A DNA stretch of 64,000 nt from Magnaporthiopsis rhizophila (Eukaryota > Ascomycota > Sordariomycetes > Magnaporthales > Magnaporthaceae): positions 217,716 through 281,715 of the forward strand of contig PYSS01000038.1 in the NCBI GenBank assembly GCA_003049465.1. The letters run 5' to 3'. Below, piece after piece: positions 11,190-22,963 of the stretch. The position numbers and the translations under genes were made by a program. The notes beneath the pieces are model-generated. The model saw only the letters and a program-made list of their open reading frames with translations, did not search any database and was not told where the DNA came from. Each line of letters starts with the position of its first letter. The first letter of the stretch is position 1.

Positions 11190-13050
11190 ACATAATTTAT
11201 TAGCGAATTGCGCATATTACCGAATTGCGCACCCATACCCAACTTTCAGTTAATCGATGCGCATATTAACCCAATAACGCCAGAAATCCATTCAAACTAT
11301 TCAGAACTGTATATATCGGACATTTTTACTATTTCCTGACAGGTGCGCGTATTATGTCCGGTTTTGCCACAGGTGCTATATTGCCGATGAGTTATTGTTG
11401 CCTTTTTTTGTTGACCCCCATAATCGCGTATTTTTTATTATAATTATCTATCCAGCTTTTTCTGGTTTAAAGCATTTCGTATTTTTTTAATAGTATGTAA
11501 CCCTTTTTATCGGACATGCATTTTTTTGGCCTTCCGGTATTTGCTTAATATTTTGTTTATTTTGCATAGCGAAGCAATTTCGGCCTTAAAAAGGGCTATT
11601 TGATGCATTATTAAATTTGTTCCTTTTGCAAGCTGATCCATAACCATTAGCATGGGTATCGGAAAGTTATTTTGGTAATTAGAAATTTAAGTTTTAATAT
11701 ATTCGGATTGCAAAATTGCTTTTTTAGCTGTTTGGGGCATTTTGGAGGTTTAAGGTTCGGAATTATTTAGGGGCATTTTTGGGGGAGTTGGAGTTCGTAA
11801 TTTTATATCCAGCTTTTCCAAAACCAAATTCTGGTTAAAAGGAGCAAAATTAGCCCCTCAAAAGCCTCCCTGAATATTTTTTTCGGTTATAAAATTAAAA
11901 AATACTATTTTAAACGCTAAAAATAATTCGGCTTTAGTTATATGGCTAATGTATAACTTTATTAAATTTTCGATTTTTCGACCGTATGCTTTTTTCAGCA
12001 GGCCGAAACACCCAACGTTAAGCGGCTAAAAAAAATAAGATGAATACGGAGGTATGCAAAGTATAATAATATTATATTCCTGGCAATAAAGCTCGAAATC
12101 CGTCGAATAATTGCTTTTATAACTGTTTAATATTAATAAATAATAAATGCCTTTTATGCGCAATGCAATATGCTTATCGAAATGCTAAATCCGTTTCAGG
12201 CCGAGTTTATTTGTAATTTATCTATTAGTATTTATTAAAATAACCCAATCGCGTGAAAGGCTGGTTTCCGAGTACCAATTGGCCAGGTAATATTACTTTT
12301 TAATAATAATAAAAAAAGGGATTGTTTAACCGCAATAATTAACCTTTTAAATAATTATAACCCATTCCCGATTATCAGGCTGGACCAGCTTTGTTTTGCT
12401 ACAGCCTTCCGATATTATAATAACCATAATAGCAATAATTATGCCCATAAAAAAGCTAATTTTGTTAAAATTATAAATATTATTATCCAAAATACTATAT
12501 TTGGCCATAATATTCCGCACAAAATTGAACCATGCAAAAATAAGCTTGGAATTTTTATATTTGGCCTTTTGGTAATTATATTTTTGAATCCAACGCATGC
12601 TAAGTTTTGCGCAGCATTTAACAAATTTTTCGACCCAATATTTGCTAATAACACCCGTATTATATTCGGCAAACAATTGGTTGGCCATATTTTTAATATT
12701 AGAATATCGGGGAAAAAATGCACAAAAATCCAGCTTAAATATATATTTAATAAATACTTTTTTTTCGGATTCCGTTAATTTCCGGAAATTGGGCTTGCAA
12801 TTATATCGAGCAGGTTTGCCAGTATATTAATCGCGCAATATGGATTTAGGAATATTATAAATTTTAATTGCCAAACGCAAATTTAATTGTGCATTGGATT
12901 AAATTATTTGTATAGCAAGATTAATTTTAGCTTTTTTTAATATCGATGCTATTTGTGGTTGTTAAATAATTAAGGTTGGAAGTAGGAGATGCGGGTTGCG
13001 ATAGAAAATGCGCGATTCGGTGATATGCGCAACTCGCTGATGAACCATGT
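11190..13050 (-). mobile_element. Second-family pogo element, copy 1 (1861 bp), inside Copia
   Basis: The ends are about 43-bp inverted repeats of the type ACRTGGTTCATCAGC-n-TTGCGCATATCACCGAATCGCGCA, flanked by TA (11188-11189 and 13051-13052). The transposase is on the minus strand and broken. The clearest part is at 12347-12688, with the Tc5-type HTH end (WIQKYNYQKAKYKN) and the first catalytic block IYNFNK. There Asn-Lys (about 12461-12466) replaces the Asp-Glu typical of pogo enzymes. It belongs to a family distinct from the element at 3291. Confidence 0.88.
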
Positions 13051-13989
13051 TATTAATAATTCCAAAACTTTTGCCGATTTTTAAAATGAACAAACAGGGA
13101 TTATAATCGGAAATAAAATAATTTAATCGCTTTTTATAATATTTTTAATATATTATAAATTAATGCAATCCAGTTTTAGCCAATCCGTAAAGCGGTTTAA
13201 TTAAATAAAATATGGTTCCAAAAGAATATTATTATTATAATTTTAAAAAAAAATGCAGGTAAATAATTTTTTACAGCTCGGTTTCGGTTTGGGTATATAT
13301 TTGGCTAATATTTCGGATTATCAGCTAATTCCCTATAGCTATAAGGGTTAATATAAATGCAAGAATCAGGCGTTAATTGTATTGCATAATTGTTAGGAAC
13401 TGGGTAAGCAATATTAATTTCTTTCAATTTTTATATTCTTATACCACAAGTTTTGATTTTTTATAAGGGTTTGCATATGTTCTTTTGATTTTTTTAATTA
13501 TATATGTTCCGAAAATTTTTGCCGATCTGTCGATCTGGTATTATTTGATCGGTTCGATTATATTATTAGCCAGTAAATTGCCAATTTCCTTTTGGTTAAA
13601 CTGTTTAAAAGGTTTGCTTAGGGTTGTGATTTTTTCAACTTATTAATAATAAAATACCTGGTGCATGGATTCCATTTTTTTGCATTTATAAATGCTATTG
13701 GGATATTTGCTGCCTCGGGGTTGGGCTAAAATTATTTATATCGTTTGGGTGCCGGTTTATCGATTAGTGCAATAACCGAAGGTGCCGGTGGTTCAGGTAC
13801 CCTGTGCAGCCTTCCTTATTTATATAAAGGAGGTAGCAATAATTTTTCGATTTTTAAATTATTTTTGCTAATATTTATTAAGTTATTAATTTGCTATTTT
13901 GTATTTTTGCAAGGCCGTTTTTAAAATTGCGGCTGGTTTGGGGCTGGATATTTAAATAGTTTCGGTTACTTTTTTGGTTCTGCTATTTG

Positions 13990-14699
13990 TTATTTCTCCG
14001 ATTTATAATAAGGTTTGCAAATAATGCTTCGGAATATTACCGGACCATTTGGTATATTTATTATAATTTTGTTTTTTGTTACAGATAGAATTTTAAAGGG
14101 TTTCTGCCATTTTTGTTTTTTTCGGTAAATAAAAACCTTATTTTTTAAAGCGAAAAAGCTGGGTAATATTTCTGTGGTGTTTGGGCTGTTGCGTGTATTT
14201 AGAGCATTATTTATTTTTCGTTTGGCAAAAAGTTTGCGCAGTTTTGCCATAGCTTTGGTAATTGCTGCCATTTGTTAAACCTGCATTCCAAAAGGTACTA
14301 AATTGTTATTAAATTGCGGCATAGTACCAAAAATAAACAAAATAGGGACTAATCTATTAGGCCCTATAATATTGTTCAATATTTTAATTGTTTTTTGAAA
14401 TGCCAAATTGGGGTGAATTTAGGGCATTTTTTTCTGATTATTTTATAGGCCTATTAAAAAGGTTTATAATATTTTTTAACCTTGTTTATCGATTAGTGTG
14501 CTTTTATTAGAACCTGATAATATATAATCCCAAAAAGTTTTGCTTTTGCCTGGAATTTGCTTATAACAAAATTGGTTCCTGCATTATAAAATATAATGTT
14601 AGGCGGGCTAAGGTAAATATTAAACCAGCAGCGCTTAAAAGCTTTCCACGTTTTTTTGGCTGATTTTTTTTTTGAGAAATGTTGCTGTGCTAAATGCAA
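13990..14699 (-). pseudogene. Copia integrase remnant
   Basis: The minus-strand frames 14493-14699 and 13990-14271 show the integrase core and C-terminal segment of a fungal Copia polyprotein. The core motif reads NAGTNF, where family members have Asp in the first position, a G-to-A change that would remove a catalytic acid. The C-terminal part keeps RNSPNTTEI, W-KPFKIL and FRSIICKPYY. Stops separate the pieces. Confidence 0.75.
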
Positions 14700-14999
14700 T
14701 GCTTATATCAATCATATAAAGTATTTGTTTGCCGTTCAGGTGCATAATATTAATAATTATTTTGTAATTAAAATTGATATTATTTTTAAGCATAAATTTA
14801 AAGCGTTATAGTGCGGAACTTATGGTTTGGTAATGGTGGTATATTTGATTAATTATTTGCAAAACGTTCCGATTTGCCCGATGGTTTGCCTGATTTAGTA
14901 TATGCCAAAAGCGATTAATAAAAGGGTGATCAAAGCGTTTGTGCAAATGCTTTAGTTTTGCTTTTGTTAGGGAAGGCACTTTTGTAATTGTTTAATTAG

Positions 15000-15266
15000 T
15001 TAAATACAAGGCGCCTGGGTGGTTAGCCTTGTTAAAAAAAACCATGGGTGGCCTGATTTTTTAATAATTGGAATACGTTTATCAAATTTGGTTATAAGCT
15101 TGTTGTGCATATTATTAAGGTAAATGCTTAATTGGTTCATATCCTCGAGGCACAGCAAAAAAGGGGTTTGCGTTGGGACTATGTGAAAAGTGATCGATCT
15201 GACCGGAGTCTTTAGCGTGATCTCGCCCAGGCATTTGTTTCCGCTGGAGAGCATGTACTGTTGCAA
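15000..15266 (-). pseudogene. Copia protease-region remnant
   Basis: This 88-residue open stretch on the minus strand has ITFHIVPTQTPFLLCLEDMN, a YLNNM motif, and an IPIIKKSGHPWFF motif. These are typical of the protease-to-integrase linker of fungal Copia polyproteins. Base composition here is less AT-rich than the surroundings, so this piece suffered fewer RIP changes. The homologous stretch in the second Copia lies at 30300-30587 on the plus strand. Confidence 0.75.
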
Positions 15267-17702
15267 TGCCTGCTTTTGGTCGTTCTTATTCTGGTTCTTG
15301 TCTATTTGCTGTGGGAGATAGGCCTGGATGCGATGCCGGAAAGCTTTATTGGCAAAATAGTTGGTAATAGCAGCGGTAAAAAAGTGCGTCGATAATGTTT
15401 CTTTTTTGTTATTATCTGGTTAATTGCTGGATTTTAATATTAATTAGGCCTGCTAATTATTTGCAGGTTTTTTATTATCCTTATTGCTGTTTTTTTTATA
15501 TTCGAAAAAGAATTGGGCAAAACTTTTTTTTTAATTATTAAGCTTTTGGCAAATATTCCTTTAACGCTTTTTTGTGCTGTATTGCTTTTCCGGTATGTAT
15601 TATACTAAATAATAACCGTGCTTGGCACAAACCCAGTATTTGTTTTGGAAATTATAAAAGTGCTTTTTCCGGGGGCCGTTACTGTTTTATTTGCCGGTAT
15701 AATGCTTATTTTTGGGGTTTTTTTCCAAATTTGTATTTAATAAAATGATTGCTATAAATAGTAATATTCTCTTTTACCTGTATGGTATTGCAAAATTGGA
15801 AAGCCAGGCTTTTAAATATCTTTTTTGAACGTAAAAGGGTTATTTTAAGCTCGGGTATTCCCTGAACTGTACGGAAAATGCTTATAACCAGTTGGTGGTT
15901 TTGCCGATAATTGGGGCCTAAAATTTGTTAGCAAATTTGGAGTTTATCCAGAAGGGTTTGGAGTATTTCCATTTTGCTTTTATCTGTGCTTATGCTTTTG
16001 GAACTGATAGTTTGGAACGTGATTAAATTTTAATTTGTATAATACTGTTATTAATTAACCTTTGTATCAAAATGTTCCTTAAATTTTAAATAAGTTTCCC
16101 TAAAGGTGCATTGCCTGCTTATAACCTGGATGAAATAAGTTTTGGCTTAACCTGTAAAAACCAGTGGGAACAATGTATAAAATTATAAAAGGGGGATATT
16201 AAATATTTTATAAGTATTTGCGAAAATCAGAACTTTATTATCCAAAATATTATATTATTTTCCGAAATACCTATGCATTTTGATGTATATATTCCCAAAT
16301 ATTTTTATTAAATTTATATCGAACGGTGCATTGGCCGTATTTAGCGAAAAAAGTATACGGTACGGGTTAATCGTTTGATTTTTTGCTTGTTTATAGGCCA
16401 AAAATTTTTGGTAATAATAGCCGGGTGTATAATTTTTTATAGCTAAAAGCCGGTTTTTTTAATCTGGCGGATCAGAAAAATGGACCCCAGCTGATTGATT
16501 AATTTTTGGTTTGAATAATGGCCATTATAGGGTTACCAAAATCTAATTTCTGTGGTATTTTTTAAAAGAATCAGAAAAATGGTTATCCGGAAATTGCTGT
16601 TTTGGTTTGGGGATCGGAAAGGGGAATTGGTGTTTCGGCCGGATTTTGTTTTAATAACAGGTTATTTTGTTATAAAAATGATTATTACGTTTTAATTTAG
16701 GTGCTAATCCATTTTAAGGATTTCCGGTTAATTGTTTTTTGCTAATCTGGTGGCCGTATATTTCCGTTTGGGCCAATAATTTTGCGGGCGAAATTGCGAT
16801 TTTAGGAAATTTGCTTTTATTTTAACGATTTGTTATTAGGGGTTTTGCTATTTTCCCGATTATTAGGTTTTGGGTATTATCCGTATCGGTTAATAACAAA
16901 TCCAATTTTTTAAGCTTTTTAGGTTTGATTTGTTAGGGATAATAATTTTATAATTTATTAAAAATCTGATAAGTGCTTTTGGGGTTTTTATATTTAGCTG
17001 GTCCATATATGTGAGGTTTAGGCTGTTAAGATTTTCGAAAAGGCTAAAAAAAGGACGTTGCTGCATTGCTGGCGGTTTTTAAGCATAAATTTGATAATTT
17101 AAATATTAATTTGATTATTGGAAGCGGTTTGGAACAAATTTTTTAGGGTATAATCCTTTTATTAAAAAAGGTTTTTGTTATAAAAATTTATAAAGGTTTG
17201 GGAAAAACCTAGTTTTTTAAATAATTTTGTGATATTTTTCAAAAGATAGGTTTTTTTCTGATCGGAGTTTTTTTCGGAGCTGCTTTTTTATGCTCCGAAT
17301 ATTTTAGTAATGGTGCTTATTTGATTATTAAGGTTTTTTGGAATAGCTGTGGCTATTATTTGGTGGGTGGATGAGTAAATTTGCTTCGGGGTGATTTTTT
17401 AATTCAAAGGCCCTCGAAAGTTTAAAAACTGATAATTTAATTTATTTCGGGGATTATATAATATTTTTTTTAAGCTTGTGAGATTTTTTTAATTGGTTTT
17501 AACCTAATTATTAAATAGTGCGGGCCAAAAAAGAAAAGGATTTATTTGTTTAATAAATATGCTATTAAGCGGAGGAAGGGCATTTTTTTGCTTTTAAATC
17601 TTTTACCAACCTTTCCCTAAATTTTAAAGATCCGACGGGTAAATATTTAGCGCTAAATCTTTTGCTTAACCGTTTGTATTGTTTTTCGATAATATTAATC
17701 AG

Positions 17703-18001
17703 TGTTAGCAGAAAAGGGTTTTTTTTGTTCAGTTGGCTCGGAAATTTCCAAAAAGGGTGAATAATAATTTTTATAATCTGGGAAAATCCTATTATTATGT
17801 ATAAGGAGAAAGGAATTTATCTGCTTAAAGAAGGGCAAAGGATTGCCCTTTTATTTGCGCGGAGGCGATTGCCTAAAGGGCGATCCGCCGCTTTAGCCGC
17901 ACAGGCCGGTTGGCCTATGCGGGATCCAAAAGGGCCCAGAGGGTCCCTGCATTCCGTCCTCCTTTTCCGGATCGCACGCGCACAAAATGCCTATTCCGAT
18001 A
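17703..18001 (-). repeat. Copia LTR, 5' copy (299 bp)
   Basis: It is the upper LTR of the minus-strand Copia, the same 299-bp length as the lower LTR, and is followed at once by the AATAC target duplication. Confidence 0.9.
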
Positions 18002-18399
18002 AATACCCAAATAATAATAAAAAATATGCAGCCTAAACCAAAAAAGCTCAAAAATAACAAAAGTAAAAACGGTGGGAAAACCTAACAAATTATTTACATT
18101 ATTCCGGAAAAAATGAAAATTAGGTAAAAAAATGGCATTTTACTATTGCAGCAAAATAAGATATATATCCAAAATTTGCAAATTCTTCCCAATTATTAAA
18201 CCACAGGCCGATATAATCCAAACCATTATCGAAAAAAGGACCGAGGCAAAAAATAAATAATTCCCAGTGCAAATTTTAACCGGGAAAAAAAATATAATAA
18301 TTAAAATAATATCGGATTAATATTTAATAAATAATAAGCGGCAAATTTAAAAAAAATTGAACAAAATATATATAAATTATTTTTTATTATTTTTGTAAT
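18002..18399. other. AT-rich spacer between two head-to-head Copia elements
   Basis: Four hundred bases of very AT-rich sequence separate the outward-facing LTRs. It starts with the AATAC duplication of the first element. No open frame or repeat match was recognised; it may be older RIP-degraded repeat DNA. Confidence 0.5.
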
Positions 18400-19862
18400 T
18401 GTCGGAATAGGCATTCTGTGCGCGTGCGATCCGGAAAAGGAGGACCGAATTAGGGGACCCTTTGGGCCCCTTTGGATCCCGCACAGGCCAACCGGCCTGT
18501 GCGGCTAAAGCAGCGGATCGCCCTTTGGGCAATCGCCTCCGCGCAGATAAAAAGGCAGTTTTTTGCCCTTTTTTAAGCAGATAAATTCCTTCCTTTTTAT
18601 ATATAATAAAAGGATTTTCCAAAATTATAATAATTATTATTCACCCCTTTTAAAATTTTTTAAGCCAATTTAATAAAAGAAACCTTTTTTTGCTAATATT
18701 GATTAATATTATTGAAAAATAATACAAATAATTAAGCAAAAAATCTAGCGCTAAATATTTACCCGTCGGATTTTTAAAATTTAAAAAAAGGTTGGTGAAA
18801 AATCTAAAAATAAAAAAATCCCCTTCCTCCGCTTAATAGCATATTTGCTAAGCAAATAAATCCTTTTCTTTTTTGGCCCGCACTATTTAATAATTAGGTC
18901 AAAACCAATTGAAAAACTTTTACAAATTTAGAAAAGGATGTTATATAATCCCCAAAATGGATTAAATTATTAATTTTAAAGCTTTTAAGGGCTTTTGAAT
19001 AAGAAATTACCCTAAACAAATTTGCTCGTCCAGTTACCAAAATAATAATTACGGTTATTCCAATAAGGCTTTAATAATCAGATAAGCACCACCAATAAAA
19101 TATCCGAAGCATAAAAAAGCGGTTTTAAAAAAAACTTTAATCAGGAAAAAACTTATTTTTGGGAAAATATTACGAAATTAATTAAAAAACTGGATTTTTC
19201 CCAAACTTTTATAAATTTTTGTAACAAAAACATTTTTTAACAAAAAGATTATACCCTAAAAAGCTTGTTTTAAATTGCTTTTAATAATTAAATTAATATT
19301 TGGATTATCAAATTTATAATTTAAAACTGCCAATAATACAGTAATTTTTGTAACCTTTTTTTAAAAATTTTAACAGCCTAAATCTTACATATATGGAACG
19401 GTTGGATATAAAAGCCCCAAAAACATTTGTTAGGTTTTTAACAAATTGCAAAATTATTATTCCTGGCAGGTTAAACCTAAAAAGCTTAAAAAACTGGATT
19501 TGCTATTAATCGATACGGATAATGCTTAAAACCTAGCAATCGAGGAAGTAACAAAACCCCCAATAATAAATTATCGGAATAAAAACAAAATTTTTAAAAT
19601 TGCAATTTCACCTACGAAATTATCGACCCAAATAAAGGCATACGGTTATTATACCAGCAAAAAATGGTTAACAAAAAATCCTTAAAATAGATTAGCGCAT
19701 AGATTAAAATATAATAATCATTTTTACGATAAAATAATCCATTACCAAAACAAAAACCGGCCGAAATATTAATCCCCCTTTCTGATCCCTAAATAAAAAT
19801 AGCAATTTCCAGATAACTATTCCCCTAATCCCTCCAAAAAATGCTAAAAAAAATTAAATTTT
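18400..19862 (+). mobile_element. Second Copia copy, 5' part (plus strand)
   Basis: A 299-bp LTR (18400-18698, starting TGTCGGAATAGGC) begins an element on the plus strand. Its body matches the reverse complement of 17702 down to about 16513. Paired landmarks are GCGCTAAATATTTACCCGTC, GGCCCGCACTATTTAATAAT and TACATATATGGA. It stops at 19862, where an LTR fragment of Gypsy X begins with a short shared AACC. The rest resumes at 29691. Confidence 0.85.
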
Positions 19863-20672
19863 AGTAACCTTGCAAAACCAGTACTGCTTAACACCGCCTT
19901 TAGGTATTTTATTTTAAAAACAAAAGGCCTGTAATTGTAATACTTTAAATGATTCTGTTCAGCATTTACCAAAGGTAATAAATAATAGTAATTATAGCAA
20001 TTATAACCCCAAAAATCGAAAATATTATTATTAATAATAAGAATTATAATAATCCTGCCATAATTTTGAAAATTTTTGTTAAAAAATTCGAATAATCTAA
20101 AAAAAATGCCTAAAGCAATTCCAGTTTACAAGTTTCCTATTCCAGATAAATATGATAAAAAGGGAAATAAAATTAAAATTTTCCTTACAAAATACAAAAA
20201 TTATTTTAAATTTTATGAGGTTCCAAAATAATTATCAGAAAATAGCCTATGCTGCCATCCGTTTTAATAGCAAAAACTAAGGATTTGTTCAAGCCTATAT
20301 AGGCCAATTACCTTAAAAATCGATAAATTAAACGAATTTACCAAATTAATATTTGCGGATTTCGAAAAGTTTAGCGAAAGAATTGCCAAAATGTTCGGGC
20401 AGGTGGATAAAAAGCAATTGGCCGAAAAAAAGCTATTTTAGCTGCGCCAAAAAGCATTAATATCTGCTTATACCGCTAAATTCCAGCAATTTATCAATAA
20501 ATTTAACTAGATGGAGAATACCAAAATATTTTAATTTTATCAAGGGCTGAAAAATAATATAAAGGATAAACTGGCTAAAAAAAAAGGCCTAAGGATTTTG
20601 TCGATTATATTACCAAAATTATTTGCATTAATAACAAACTGTATAAGCGACACTTAACAAAAGTTCAGCAAT

Positions 20673-20800
20673 TGTCACGGCACAGCAGCTGGGTGCTAGG
20701 TTGAAGATCTGTTGTTGCACAAGGAGGCAGATCCGCTAGCTCCATAAAAAGCCGGCGGATCACTCGCTAAATACAGGTGTGCGGGCTTGGTCCCGTGACA
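20673..20800 (+). mobile_element. 128-bp solo LTR-like element (TGTCACGG...CCGTGACA)
   Basis: It has perfect 8-bp inverted ends and is flanked by GCAAT on the left and GCAAC on the right, a 5-bp target duplication with one C/T difference. A second copy of exactly 128 bp lies at 36538-36665. There is no coding capacity. The ends and 5-bp duplication fit a very short LTR; the parent element is not in the window. Confidence 0.75.
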
Positions 20801-21105
20801 GCAACCCCAGCCAGCATAATAAAATAATAAAACAAACCAGAAAAAAGCCAAATAATAATAATTTATTATGCATAGGACGCATTTAAAACCTATAGATTTA
20901 TTTATAAGGGCCATGCATTTTTAGCAGCAAAAAAAATAGCACGGAAAACAGAAATATATTAAATAGCAAAATGCCAAAAACGGGAATTGTTTTAAATGCG
21001 GATAATAGGGGGATATTAAAAAGGATTATCCCCAAAAATAGCAGCAGTTTGCAATTATCCGATGCACAAATTAGAAAAAAGCCCTGTATTTTGAAACTTT
21101 ATATA

Positions 21106-22963
21106 ACATGGTTCATCAGCAAATCGCGCATATCACCAAATCGCGCACCCACACCAACCTTCAATCAATCGATGCGCATGCCAACCTAACAACGCCAGGA
21201 ATCCATTTAAACTATTTAGAACTGTATATATCGGACATCTTTACTATTTTTTGACAAATGCGCGCATTATATCCGGTTGTGCTACAGGTATTATATTACT
21301 AACAAATTATTATCGCTTTTCCTTATTAACCTTTATAATTGCGCATTTTTATTATAACTATTTATCCAGCTCCTTTTGGTTCAGGGCATTTTGTATCTTT
21401 TTTAACAATATATAACCCTTTTTATTAAATATGCATTTTTTGGCCTTCCGGCATTTGCTTAATATTTTGTTCGTTTTGCATAATAAAATAATTTCGGCCT
21501 TAAAAAGGGCTATTTAATATATTATTAAATTTATCCTTTTTATAAGCTGGTTCATAACTGCCAGCATAAATATTGGAAAATTGCTTTGGTAATTAAAGAT
21601 CCGAATTTTAATATATTCGGATTGCAAAATTACTTTTTTGGTTATTTGGAACATTTTAAAAATTTAAAGTTTAGAATTATTTAAAAGTATCCTTAAAAAA
21701 GTTAAAATCCGTAACCTTATATCCAGCTTTTCCAAAACCGAATCCGGGTTAAAAAAAGCAAGGCCAGCCTTTCAAAAGCCTTTTTAGATATTTTTTTCGG
21801 TTATAAAATCAAAAAATACTGCTTTAAATGCCAAAAGGAATTTGGTTTTAGTTATATAATTAATGTGTAACTTTATCAGATTTTTAATTTTTCGATCGTA
21901 CGCCTTTTTTAGCAGGCCAAAACATCCAACATTAAGCGGCTAAAAAAAATAAAACGAATACAAAAGTATACAAAGCGTAATAATATTATATTTTTGGCAA
22001 TAAAGCTTAAAATCCGTCAAATAATGGTTTTTGTGGCCGTTTAGCACTAATAAACGATAAATACTTTTTGTGCGCAATATAATATGCTTATCAAAATGCT
22101 AAATCCATTTCAGGCCAAATTTATTTGTAATCCACCCGTTAATATTTATTAAAATAATCTAATCGTATAAAAGGCTGGTTTTTAAATACCAATTGGCTAA
22201 ATAATATTGCTTTTTGATAATAATAAAAGGGGGGATTGCCCAACTGTAATAATTAATTTTTTAAATAATTATAATCCATTCCCGGTTACCAGGCTAAACC
22301 AGCTTTATTTTATTACGGCCTTTTAATATTATAATAACTATAATAATAATAATTATGCTTATAAAAAAGCTAATTTGTTAAAATTATAAATATTATTATT
22401 TAAAATGCCATATTTGGTTATAATATTTTGCATAAGGTTGAACCACACAAAAATAAGCTTGGAATTTTCGCATTTGGCCCTTTGATAATTGTATTTTCGA
22501 ATCCAACGCATGCCAAGCTTTGTGCAGCATTTAACAAACCTTTTAACCCAGCATTTGCTAATAATGCCCGCATTATATTCGGCAAATAATCGGTTGGCCT
22601 TATTTTTAATACCAGAATACCGGAAAAAAAATGCGCAAAAATCCAACTTAAATATGTATTTAATAAGCACCTTTTTTTCGGATTCCGTTAATTTCCGAAA
22701 ATTAGGCTTATAATTGTATCGAGCAGATTTATCAGCGCATTAATTATATAATATAGATTTAAAAATATCGTAAATTTTAGCTGCCGAACGCAAACTTAAT
22801 TATGCATTGGATTAAATTACCTGTATAACAAGATTAATCCTAGCTTTTTTTAATATCGATGTTATTTATGATTGTTGAATAATTGAGGTTGGAAATAGGA
22901 GATGCGGGTCGCGATGGAAAATGCGCGATTCGGTGATATGCGCAATTTGCTAATGAACCACGT
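21106..22963 (-). mobile_element. Second-family pogo element, copy 2 (1858 bp), inside Gypsy X gag
   Basis: It is flanked by TA (21104-21105, 22964-22965) with about 43-bp inverted repeats matching copies 1 and 3. The minus-strand transposase remnant at 22359-22670 shows WVKRFVKCCTKLGMRW, KYNYQRAKCENS and IYNFNK, again with Asn-Lys for Asp-Glu. It interrupts Gypsy X just after the zinc-knuckle region. Confidence 0.88.

Larger units (their letters stand above)
7582..18001 (-). mobile_element. Full-length Copia retrotransposon, RIP-degraded, carrying a nested pogo element
   Basis: Two 299-bp LTRs in the same orientation (7582-7880 and 17703-18001) enclose a body that codes on the minus strand. 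The outer flanks carry the perfect 5-bp target duplication AATAC (7577-7581 and 18002-18006), so the element is complete. Without the 1.86-kb pogo insertion it is about 8.56 kb. Remnants lie in Copia order on the minus strand. Gag/protease sequence is around 15000-15266 (TPFLLCLEDMNQL, GHPWFF). Integrase core is around 14493-14699 (CWFNIYLSPPN, NAGTNF) with the integrase C-terminus at 13990-14271 (IPNGPVIFRSIICKPYY). Reverse transcriptase follows around 13050 and continues past the pogo insertion. RNase H is at about 10300-10750 (INKSFINNKNL, DNPADIITK). All frames are full of stops. Confidence 0.9.
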
